Below are positions 56,201 through 64,000 of a DNA stretch of 64,000 nucleotides, piece by piece. The stretch's first letter is position 1. Each line of letters starts with the position of its first letter. The notes under the pieces are model-generated. The model had not been told where the DNA came from. It ran no database searches and was given only the letters and a program-made list of their open reading frames with translations. Both the position numbers and the translations under genes were made by a program. The DNA is from Crocinitomicaceae bacterium (GTDB lineage: Bacteria; Bacteroidota; Bacteroidia; Flavobacteriales_D; Crocinitomicaceae). The stretch spans positions 124,001-188,000 of the forward strand of contig JADJYC010000008.1 in assembly GCA_016719925.1 (NCBI GenBank), read 5' to 3'.

Positions 56201-58332
56201 CAAACTTCTGCAACATTACGCTGATTGACAGTGTGATTGTTATGGAGTCAATTCCGCTTGCGCAAATTATTGCTGTACCGGATACAACATTTTGTCCGGG
56301 CGATACCATTTCACTTTTTGCAAACGGCGGCATGATGAATTATATCTGGAACGGAAACAACACCGGTGAATCCATCTTTCAAACAACACAAGCCGGAACC
56401 TATATTCTTGAAACAGAAAATGAAATTGGATGTACGGCTTCTGACACCATTGAAGTCACACTTTTATCAAATCCTGCTTCGCCGGTTTCAGCAAATATTA
56501 CAATTTGTTCAGGAGATGACGCTGTACTTTTTGCAAGCGCAGATGATTCTGTTTTTTGGTTTGATCAATCCGGTTTGTTGCTTGGTACCGGAGACAGTAT
56601 TTCCATTTTCAATATCACTTCACCAACACAAATTCAGGTGATGAATTTTGATTCTATCTGTTTCAGTTTACCTCAGCCCGTGAATATTAATTTTGGTCCA
56701 TCCGCAACATCAAATGGAGATATTGACACCACTATTTGTTACGGAGATTCTCTTTTACTGCAAAGTTTTTCCGCTGATGTAATCTGGCTTACTCAAACTA
56801 ATGACACGTTGTCTTCGAATTCTGATTTTCAAACCTCATCACTTTTTTCAGATACCTTATTCTACTTTGAAATTTCACAGGCAGGATTTTGTTCGGTAAC
56901 AAATTCGGCAACTGTTTCAGTTATACAAAATAATTTTACCCCGCTCTTTTTATCTCCTTCTCTGATTTGCGAAAATGATTCTGCACTAATCGCTCTTGGA
57001 AATTCTGGCGTAACATCCTATAGCTGGTTTGATCAGAACGGTGTTTTATCTGACTCGTCACAATTTGTTTTACCCACAGATTCTGCAGGCACATTTGATT
57101 ATGGCGTAGTGCTTGACTATTTTGACTGTGCAACAGATACCGCATATTTTTCCATTGTAGTCAATCCATTACCACTCGTTGAAATTTCTTCACTGACACC
57201 AACAGTAATTTGTCCGGATGATTCTGTTCAGCTACTTGCAACAACAAATGCAGACAGTATATACTGGCCGGTTTATGGCACCAGTGATTCACTCATCACA
57301 GTTTGGAGTGAGATGTCTTATTATTACATGGCATCACTTAACGGATGCACCACTATATCAGATTCAATTTTGGTTACATTTCTGCCTGTTACAAATTATA
57401 ATACGCCGCTCTATGATACCGTTTGTTCAGGCAGCACCTCTGAATTTATTTTGAACGTAAGTGGTGATGTTGTTTGGACAAATATGGATTTTGACACACT
57501 TGCAACAGGAAATTCATTTACAACTCCACCGCTTTATCAGGATTATGAATATTTCTATTGTATTGTAACTGACAGCGGATTTTGTCCAAGTACAAATCTG
57601 GTTGACATCCTTGTTTTGCCAGTTGATTTTACGCCGGATTATTCAACCGTGTCTGATTTATGTCTGGGTGATTCTGTTTTGATTGCTGCAGATGATCAAA
57701 CGCAGGAATTTTATTTCTGGATTCAAAACGGAGATACTATTTCTACAAATTCATTCATCTCTATTTTACCGGATTCAGCCGGATTAGTATCTGTTGAACT
57801 TGTTACCGGAACAGCCATGTGTTATTCTGATACGGCGTATGTATCAGTTAATATAAATGACCTTCCTTCTTTTAATTTACCAGAAGATACATTGCTTTGC
57901 ATCAATGAAAATCTGATTATCAATACAACCTACAATTACACTATTGACTGGATTTATGAAACCGATTCAACCGGATTTGGTTTTGATACATTGGCTGCAA
58001 TTACATTTATCAATAACAACGGATGTTCATTTACTGACACCATTCAAATTATCTGGTCAGATTGCAGTTTATTTATGCCTAACATTTTTACGCCAGACAA
58101 TAATGGTATTAATGACATTCTGTTTTTTGAAACGGATAAAGGAGAAGTGCTCTCACTCACCATTCAAAACAGATGGGGTAATATTATTTACAACAGCACT
58201 GCCGGTGAATGGGATGGCCTTGACAACAACGGTTCACCATCTGTTGCAGGAACCTATTTCTACGTCATCGAATACAAAACTTTTGATGAGACCATTCTGA
58301 TTGAACAAGGCTGGTTTTATTTGCAGCGGTGA
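53220..58332 (+). CDS. Giant SBBP beta-propeller and Ig-like secreted protein with T9SS C-terminal domain (one frameshift)
   Basis: About 1703 residues when frames 53220-54032 and 53992-58332 are joined. The start is ATG 53220 or ATG 53226 (MRIICTGILFFLSFGLTAQ). Residues ~25-460 are beta-propeller repeats (SBBP type; AVDVDDNGNIYITGYF, LALDVNNDIYITGLF). A long Ig-like and Cys-containing region follows, with many repeats beginning VICPGDS or ICxGDS (for example FCPGDTISLFANGG). It ends in a CHU_C type B signal (PNIFTPDNNGINDIL, TIQNRWGNIIYN, EWDGLDNNGSPSVAGTYFY). An extra C at 54022-54023 breaks the frame; repair gives KYDASGNEIWFDKY. It is probably a surface adhesin or polymer-binding protein. 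Confidence 0.87.
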
Positions 58333-58458
58333 TTTTGTTACCTGAAATTCCAAATTGTCCATCCCTAAATTCTTGTTAAATAAATCCAATCCGTTTTCAA
58401 TAAAATTGAGAATCTGATTTTCATTTTTGATCTTGCATGGTAGTCAAAATTTACACCT

Positions 58459-59181
58459 ATGCAAATACGGTACATTTTTTTACTCTTCATTCTCACGGCG
58501 TGCACGGTAGAAGCTCCGGAAGAAGTTTTTGACAAGCAAAATCTGCAGGAACCCATTTACACAGTAGAAAAAATGGACAGTGTACTCAATTTATTTGAGA
58601 CCATCTCCTTTGAAGATTTACCCGAAGATTATAAACTATATGCTGATCCGCAAAATAAATTTTCTAAAAAACTTAAAAAACGGGATTACCGGATTGTCAA
58701 AGGTGACAAGTGCTATTTATACATTGCGGGTAAAAACAGAATCAGCAATTTTTTGTGTCCTGATAAATATTTTACTGAGAACAAAGCACATCCTGAAAAG
58801 CATCTGATTCAATACTGGCTTGTAGACAGACAACTATTAGTGTGGATTATTGAATTCATGGAAATATTGCAAGAGAAGGGTTATAACCGGGATGGTTTTA
58901 AAGTGCGTGAAAGTCACCGTCATCCGCACTACAATGACAAACGCGGCGGCGCCACACAAAGTCAGCACATTTTTGGAACCGCCACTGATCTCACTATTCA
59001 GGATATAAATAAAGATGGACATGCTGGTGAAGATGATAAAAATATTGCGCTTGAAATTCTGGAAGACATAGTAGGCAATGATGGCGGCATGGGATTATAC
59101 CCCGGCACTATGACCATTCATATTGATACGCGTGGTGAACGCGCCAGATGGAACAGTTATACAAGGCCAAAAGAAAAATAA
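58459..59181 (+). CDS. M15-like (YcbK/DUF882-type) peptidase lipoprotein
   Basis: 240 residues. The lipobox is FILTAC (Cys about 14). The zinc pattern of M15/D-Ala-D-Ala or LD-carboxypeptidase-like proteins is present: ESHRHPHYN, SQHIFGTATDLTIQ (H-X6-D) and MTIHIDTRG (second His). An unusual acidic loop (DINKDGHAGEDDKN) resembles an EF-hand-like turn. It probably acts on peptidoglycan stem peptides in the periplasm. It is alone, upstream of the bestrophin gene. Confidence 0.82.
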   Translation: MQIRYIFLLFILTACTVEAPEEVFDKQNLQEPIYTVEKMDSVLNLFETISFEDLPEDYKLYADPQNKFSKKLKKRDYRIVKGDKCYLYIAGKNRISNFLCPDKYFTENKAHPEKHLIQYWLVDRQLLVWIIEFMEILQEKGYNRDGFKVRESHRHPHYNDKRGGATQSQHIFGTATDLTIQDINKDGHAGEDDKNIALEILEDIVGNDGGMGLYPGTMTIHIDTRGERARWNSYTRPKEK

Positions 59182-59238
59182 AATTTCATGCGGAAAATAA
59201 TTCTGTTTTATCTTTAGCGACTTCTATTTTACAGATAC

Positions 59239-60105
59239 ATGATAAAATACAATCCTAAAACCTGGTTCCGGCATATTTTTAATTTTCACAAAAGTGACAC
59301 TGTTTTCATTCTCTGGAAAGAATTGATACTGGTTGGTGTTCTGACTGCCGGCTTGGTTTATGCTGAATTTCATTATATGCATTTTGGTCAGAAACTCAAC
59401 AACCTGATGCAGATTTTTACCCTGATTGGTTTTGTATTGTCCATGCTTCTTGTTTTCAGAACCAATACCGCCTATGACCGCTGGTGGGAAGGAAGAAGAC
59501 TCTGGGGTCAGCTGGTGAATAATACCCGTGGACTTGCAATAAAAATAAAATCTCAGCAACACCCACATGAAGTGAATCAGTATTTCTCACGCATGATTGC
59601 AAACTACGCCTATGCAATGAAAGAAAGTTTGCGCAATGGAGTAAAACTTGAAGAACTTGATTTAACTGCTGAAGAATTATCAGAACTTGAAAAAGCAAAT
59701 CACAAAAACAATATCATTGCTAAAATGATATATCAGAAACTGCATGATCTGAAAAAAGATGGCAAACTTACTCAGGAAGAATTTCTTTCACTCGATACAA
59801 ACCTCAATACCTTTGCTGATATAACAGGAGCCTGTGAGCGAATCAAGAATACGCCCATTCCGTTTTCATACAGCATGTTTTTGAAAAAATTCATTTTCAT
59901 TTATGTTACAACGGTGCCATTTGCTTTTGTAGAATCTTTCGGCTATTATTCTTCGCTGGTGGCAATTTTTATTTTCTATGTTTTAGTCAGCATGGAAATT
60001 CTTGCTGAAGAAATTGAAGATCCGTTTGGCAAAGATTCCAATGATTTACCAACAGATGAAATCTGCCTGAAAATTAAAATGAATGTGCGGGAGATTTTGA
60101 AATAA
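59239..60105 (+). CDS. Bestrophin-family chloride channel
   Basis: 288 residues of the bestrophin/UPF0187 (YneE) family. Family markers are ILWKELILVGVLT, FVLSMLLVFRTNTAYDRWWEGRRLWGQLVNNTR, the segment IPFSYSMFLKKFIFIYVTTVP and the C-terminal EEIEDPFG...DLPTDEICLKI. Bacterial members form pentameric channels, some cation-selective. The gene ends 1 base before the convergent MORN-type gene. Confidence 0.93.
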   Translation: MIKYNPKTWFRHIFNFHKSDTVFILWKELILVGVLTAGLVYAEFHYMHFGQKLNNLMQIFTLIGFVLSMLLVFRTNTAYDRWWEGRRLWGQLVNNTRGLAIKIKSQQHPHEVNQYFSRMIANYAYAMKESLRNGVKLEELDLTAEELSELEKANHKNNIIAKMIYQKLHDLKKDGKLTQEEFLSLDTNLNTFADITGACERIKNTPIPFSYSMFLKKFIFIYVTTVPFAFVESFGYYSSLVAIFIFYVLVSMEILAEEIEDPFGKDSNDLPTDEICLKIKMNVREILK

Positions 60106-61806
60106 CTAAGGAAAAATTTTCGGTTTTCCATCAGGACCCATCTCTACACCATCAACAAAAGTTTTTTCCCGCAGCACTTTTCCGTTTTTGTCAAAGATCA
60201 TGGATTTGCCGTCTTTCATTCCGTTTTTATAATTGACTTCTGCCTGAATATAATTTGGTCTCCATTCAAACGTCAGCATCTTGCCATGCAGTTTTCCATC
60301 CTTATAATCGATTATCTGGAAAGGTTTATCTCCTCCCGGAAAATAATAAATCCATGTTCCGTCTTCTTTTCCGTTTTTGTAATTTCCTTCATGAGAACGC
60401 GCGCCGTCTTTTTCACTGAACCAAACCCAATGCCCGTCTTTCACACTTTCTTTAATTGTATGATTGGCAAGCGGACCGTAATCAATGTGTTGTTTTTTAA
60501 CTTCAATAATTTTATAATATCCGGTTTCAAGCAGCTGGCCCTTTTCCGTGTAGCGCGTCCACAAACCGGTTTTTAAATCATCTTCATAAAATCCGCTGAG
60601 CGTCAGTTTTCCTTTTTTGGAATACGATTTCCATTCGCCGTCAAGTTTACCGTTATTAAAGGTGGTTTCATTTTTCAGTTTGCCGTTGTCCCAGTTTTGT
60701 ATCCAATATCCATGTTCTTTTCCATTCACAAAATCACCGTCGTTCAAAACTTTTCCATTTTCATACCATGTTGTCCAGTGTCCGTTTTCAAGATCATTTT
60801 CATAAATACCTTCACGCCATTTTGCACCGTTGCGATAATAAAATTCCCATTTTCCGCTTCGCATTCCTTCTTTGAAATAGCCTTTGCTTTCCATGTGAAC
60901 AGTATCACCGGGATACCAGTACTCCCAATATCCATCCTGCTTTCCGTTTTTAAATTCACCTTTGATATCTACTGTTCCCACATTGGTGTACCAAATCCAC
61001 TGTCCCTCTTTTAAACCATTCTGAAATCTTCCGGTTACATTCACTTCACCGTTATCGTAATTCTTCACGTAATCTCCGTCCAAAACTCCATTCACATAAT
61101 TTACTTTCCTGTCAACTCCTCCCAGATAATAATAATACGTCCACTCACCATTTTCAAGTCCGTTGTTGTACTGACCAATCACAAATGGTTTGCCGGATGG
61201 CGTATACTCTTCAAAATCTCCGTCTTTTAAACCGTCCTTAAAAGTGTAAAACTCTTTCAGAAAACCGGTTTCATAATAAATGAACGTTCTTCCGTTTCCA
61301 TCCTTCAGTGTTTGAGTGCTGTCCGTTTTCCAGAAGTTCATCACATACGTAACCGAATCAATGACTTTTTCTTCAGCCATGTGATAGCCGTTGTAATAAA
61401 ATGATTTCCATTCACCGGTTGGAGAACCCTTGGTAAAATATCCCTGTTCTTTTATTTTGCCGTTATCATGCCAGGTCGTATAGATGCTGTCCTGAACACC
61501 TTCTTTGAAAAATCCCTGCTCTTTCTTTTTCCCGTCGCTGTAAAACGTAGTAACGGAGCCGTGTAGTTTTCCAATAAAATAATGCTGTTCTTCTTCCAGA
61601 TTTCCGTTTTTATCCCAGTACCTCCATCTGTCATGCTTCATGGTTGTTTCACCATAAAATTCATCAGCAAAATAATAGCCTTCACTCTGCAGTTTGGTGC
61701 TGTTAAAATCCCAGTATGTTCTTACCATAACAGGCTTTGGTTTGGCGTCCTGTCCAAAAGAAATTGCTGAAAATAAAATGCTGAAAATGAAAAAGCGGAT
61801 GTACAT
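60106..61806 (-). CDS. MORN-type (YwqK-like) repeat protein, secreted
   Basis: 566 residues with a signal peptide (RFFIFSILFSAISFGQ). About 20 repeats of the MORN/YwqK pattern follow, of the form YYxNGKxKExGxYxNGKxDGxW (for example FYSDGKKKEQGFFKEG and YENGKVLNDGDFVNGKEHG). The array has no catalytic domain. In other bacteria such repeats occur in antitoxins and in phosphatidylinositol-binding proteins; here the function is unknown. It is encoded convergent to the bestrophin gene. Confidence 0.85.
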   Translation of the reverse strand: MYIRFFIFSILFSAISFGQDAKPKPVMVRTYWDFNSTKLQSEGYYFADEFYGETTMKHDRWRYWDKNGNLEEEQHYFIGKLHGSVTTFYSDGKKKEQGFFKEGVQDSIYTTWHDNGKIKEQGYFTKGSPTGEWKSFYYNGYHMAEEKVIDSVTYVMNFWKTDSTQTLKDGNGRTFIYYETGFLKEFYTFKDGLKDGDFEEYTPSGKPFVIGQYNNGLENGEWTYYYYLGGVDRKVNYVNGVLDGDYVKNYDNGEVNVTGRFQNGLKEGQWIWYTNVGTVDIKGEFKNGKQDGYWEYWYPGDTVHMESKGYFKEGMRSGKWEFYYRNGAKWREGIYENDLENGHWTTWYENGKVLNDGDFVNGKEHGYWIQNWDNGKLKNETTFNNGKLDGEWKSYSKKGKLTLSGFYEDDLKTGLWTRYTEKGQLLETGYYKIIEVKKQHIDYGPLANHTIKESVKDGHWVWFSEKDGARSHEGNYKNGKEDGTWIYYFPGGDKPFQIIDYKDGKLHGKMLTFEWRPNYIQAEVNYKNGMKDGKSMIFDKNGKVLREKTFVDGVEMGPDGKPKIFP

Positions 61807-61847
61807 GTAAGAGTTCTTTGATCTATAACCTGAATACGGAATAAAAG

Positions 61848-62510
61848 TTACCGCAGCAAAGCAAATATACCTTTAAAGAGAAAGAGGGTTCCAAACACCA
61901 GCAGGATAATTCCTAACACCAAATTAACAACGTACATCCACTGCGGGGTAAGAATTTCTTTTAGCTTTTTTGCTCCAAAGATTTTTAAAACATCCAGACC
62001 AAAAAACGTTAACAGAATGATAGATATATATATTATCAGACCCTGAGTACGTGTTAAAGCTAATTCCGGCGGTGTATCAGGCAGCAATGACATAAGCGTT
62101 AACCAGTAAAAAAGCACGCCCGGATTCACCGCGTTTATAGTAAATCCTTTCAATAAAGTCATCAAATAATTACTGGCAGATAAATTCAGCGGCTTGGTCA
62201 TATTATCTCTGGAAATAAAAAGGGCCTTTTTCTTTAAGACATGTACAATACCCAGAATAATAAAAAATGCTCCTCCAATTATTTTCAGAAAATATTGATT
62301 TTTCCCTTCCATCAGCTCAGTCACTTCATTGAAGAAAACAAAAGCAATGGTCACGTACATCAAATCTGAAATCAATACACCCAAATCCAGAAAAAGAGCA
62401 GATTTGATTCCTTTGGTGATACTGGTTTCAATCATTACAAAAAAGGCAGGACCAACCATCACACTTAACAGCAGACCGTATCCGATACCTATTGCAACAA
62501 CTTCTATCAT
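61848..62510 (-). CDS. LysE/RhtB-family amino acid exporter
   Basis: 220 residues with six hydrophobic segments. The N-terminal motif (IGYGLLLSVMVGPAFFVMIETSITKG) and the ISDLMYVTIAF segment are typical of LysE-type translocators, which export amino acids and related solutes. The substrate is unknown. It lies between exonuclease III and the MORN-type gene, in the same direction as both. Confidence 0.88.
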   Translation of the reverse strand: MIEVVAIGIGYGLLLSVMVGPAFFVMIETSITKGIKSALFLDLGVLISDLMYVTIAFVFFNEVTELMEGKNQYFLKIIGGAFFIILGIVHVLKKKALFISRDNMTKPLNLSASNYLMTLLKGFTINAVNPGVLFYWLTLMSLLPDTPPELALTRTQGLIIYISIILLTFFGLDVLKIFGAKKLKEILTPQWMYVVNLVLGIILLVFGTLFLFKGIFALLR

Positions 62511-62572
62511 GTTTCAAATTTAAACGTTGTAAACTTTTTATACGGGAAAAATTACCTGATTGTTATCAGCAT

Positions 62573-63345
62573 TTACAACTTCATATCGAGTTCAACCAAA
62601 ACCGGACAATGATCTGAATGAACAGCGTCTGAAAGTATTTCCGCTTTTTCAGCTGAGCAACCAGATTCTCTGTAATAAACTGATAATCGATACGCCAGCC
62701 CAGATTTTTCTTTCTTGCTGAAAACCGGTAAGTCCACCAGGTATATTTTCCTCCCTCTTTGTGCAAATGCCTGAATGTGTCAACAAATCCTGATTTTAAA
62801 AACCCGGTAACCCATGCGCGTTCCTCCGGCAAGAATCCGCTGGAATTTTTATTTGAAACCGGATTGTGAATGTCAATGGCTTCATGACAGATATTTACAT
62901 CTCCGGCTATCAGTAATTTTTTTCTTTTCTTTTTCAGATTATCAATATAGGGCTGGAAATCTGCCAGAAATTCCATTTTAAATTCCTGTCTTTCTTCACC
63001 ACTGCTGCCACTTGGAAAATAACAACTCAGTACTGAAAAATCTCCAAAATCAGCCCGGATAATTCTGCCCTCATCATCATACTTGCCAACACCACAGCCA
63101 ATTTCCACATGATCAGGTTCTTTTTTAGAAAAAAGAGCAACTCCGCTGTATCCTCTTTTCTGAGCAGAATGCCAGAATGTTTTATACCCTAACTCTTCAA
63201 AAACTTTTACGTCCAGCTGATCAATATGCGCTTTTGTTTCCTGCAGACAAACCACATCCGGGTCCACTGATTTCAGCCATTTGATCCAGTCTTTAGTCAT
63301 TGCGGCTCGAATACCGTTGACGTTGTATGTTAAAAATTTTGCCAT
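62573..63345 (-). CDS. xth: Exodeoxyribonuclease III (one frameshift at C-terminus)
   Basis: 257 residues from ATG 63345 (MAKFLTYNVNGIRAAM); the longer frame to 63369 adds MNDFYLRC. It removes nucleotides from 3' ends and cleaves AP sites in base excision repair. Motifs: NVNGIRAA, CLQETKAH, GYSGVALFSK, GDVNICHEAID, LPEERAW and GWRIDYQF. The uncorrected frame ends with a non-family tail (YFQTLFIQIIV); one A missing from the run at 62645-62649 restores KKAEILSDAVHSDHCPVLVE, including the catalytic SDH motif, and a stop at 62573. It is divergent from kdsB. Confidence 0.93.
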
Positions 63346-63467
63346 GCAACGAAGATAGAAATCATTCATCTCTTTTTATTTTTCAAAACAACTTTTCTGG
63401 TCAGTTTTAATCCCTGGTTCATTAAAAAGAAATCTCACTACCTTTATTCAACAAAAATTCAATACAC

Positions 63468-64000
63468 GTGAAAGCATTAGGTATAATTCCATCCCGTTAT
63501 CAGTCTACCCGTTTTCCAGGAAAACCTTTGATTGATATTGCTGGTAAAACTATGATTCAGCGCGTGTATGAACAAGCTTCAAAATCTTCTCTTCTCAACG
63601 AAGTTATTGTTGCTACTGATGATGAACGGATTTTTGATCACGTAAAATCATTTGGCGGCGATGTGATGATGACAAGTGCTGAACATGCTAATGGAACCTT
63701 GCGGTGCGGTGAGGTAATAAAAAACAAAACCGGCTTTGATGTAGTTATAAATATTCAGGGTGATGAACCTTTGGTAAAACCAGAACAGTTAGATAAACTC
63801 CTGGAATTATTTCACAATCCTGCTACTGAAATAGCTACTGTTGTTAAACGGCTGTATGATTCAAATGATATTGAAAATGAAAACCGCATTAAAGTAGTTC
63901 TCGATCATCAGAAAAATGCACTTTATTTCAGCCGCAGCGCCATTCCTTTTGTTCAGGGAAAACAAACATCTCACTGGCCTGAAGCAATTCATTATTTCAA
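63468..64000 (+). CDS. kdsB: 3-deoxy-manno-octulosonate cytidylyltransferase (3' end beyond window)
   Basis: A GTG start at 63468 opens a frame that is still open at the window end (177 codons seen). It activates Kdo as CMP-Kdo for lipopolysaccharide core synthesis. The N-terminal CTP motif GIIPSRYQSTRFPGKPL is clear, followed by VIVATDDERI, the family QGDEPLVKPEQL and SRSAIPF. The family GTxR segment appears as NGTLRCGE. The gene starts 122 bases from divergent xth. Confidence 0.93.
   Translation, partial: MKALGIIPSRYQSTRFPGKPLIDIAGKTMIQRVYEQASKSSLLNEVIVATDDERIFDHVKSFGGDVMMTSAEHANGTLRCGEVIKNKTGFDVVINIQGDEPLVKPEQLDKLLELFHNPATEIATVVKRLYDSNDIENENRIKVVLDHQKNALYFSRSAIPFVQGKQTSHWPEAIHYF

Noticed and set aside
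2..64000. tRNA or rRNA genes
   Set aside because: I found no convincing cloverleaf or rRNA segment by reading; a tRNA scan was not possible here.

Overview
The window is chromosomal DNA (roughly 39-40% G+C by eye) from a member of the Bacteroidota, most likely of the order Flavobacteriales. Evidence for this: several proteins carry type IX secretion (T9SS) C-terminal sorting or gliding-motility-associated C-terminal domains; a PorP/SprF family protein is present; the gene order pdxA-DUF177-rpmF-fabH-accB-accC is one I associate with this group; and the promoter motif TAnnTTTG recurs. I see no tRNA or rRNA gene, CRISPR array, prophage or insertion sequence.

Layout. 0-6 kb: the end of a TerB/J-domain protein, a type II (archaeal-type) GAPDH overlapping a phosphoglycosyl transferase, a secreted S51 (cyanophycinase-like) peptidase and a LETM1-related protein. 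6-12.5 kb: a helical-repeat protein, then a lamin-tail surface protein followed at once by a TPR-SpoIIE phosphatase. 12.5-23 kb: housekeeping metabolism (asd; an oligopeptide-binding lipoprotein; PorP/SprF; biotin carboxylase, BCCP and FabH for fatty acid synthesis; ribosomal protein L32, DUF177, PdxA, leucyl aminopeptidase). 23-30 kb: a thrombospondin-type-3 repeat cargo protein, a small Rieske protein with a structured upstream region, and a 1110-residue surface protein. 30-41 kb: sucA-sucB (2-oxoglutarate dehydrogenase), a Pmp3-type lipoprotein, dprA, rpoN, a PAP2-like membrane protein, an M48 lipoprotein peptidase and aspartokinase. 41-58 kb: two giant T9SS-type proteins (1415 and about 1703 residues), a formate/nitrite channel, a CAP+OmpA-like protein, galE, a YceI lipoprotein and a YihY membrane protein. 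58-64 kb: an M15-like lipoprotein, a bestrophin, a MORN-type repeat protein, a LysE exporter, exonuclease III and the start of kdsB.

The most striking property of the window is reading-frame damage. At least 17 genes, including the normally essential or core accC, fabH, sucA, rpoN and lysC, are split by a single-base indel or an in-frame stop. Most indels are one missing base in an A/T run of 4-9, and correcting one base restores family-like sequence each time. This looks like uncorrected sequencing or assembly error rather than biology, so the split halves are annotated here as single genes. Four in-frame stops (two TAG, two TAA) are not homopolymer errors; all four would be read as Gln if a C had become T.

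Functionally the region mixes core metabolism with a large investment in the cell surface: five T9SS-type cargo proteins, a PorP/SprF protein, several lipoproteins and outer-membrane proteins. This fits a gliding or surface-attached, polymer-using bacterium. I found no clearly new multi-gene system. The best leads are the type II GAPDH, the repeat element inserted at the end of the SpoIIE gene, the structured region upstream of the Rieske gene, and several unusual domain fusions.
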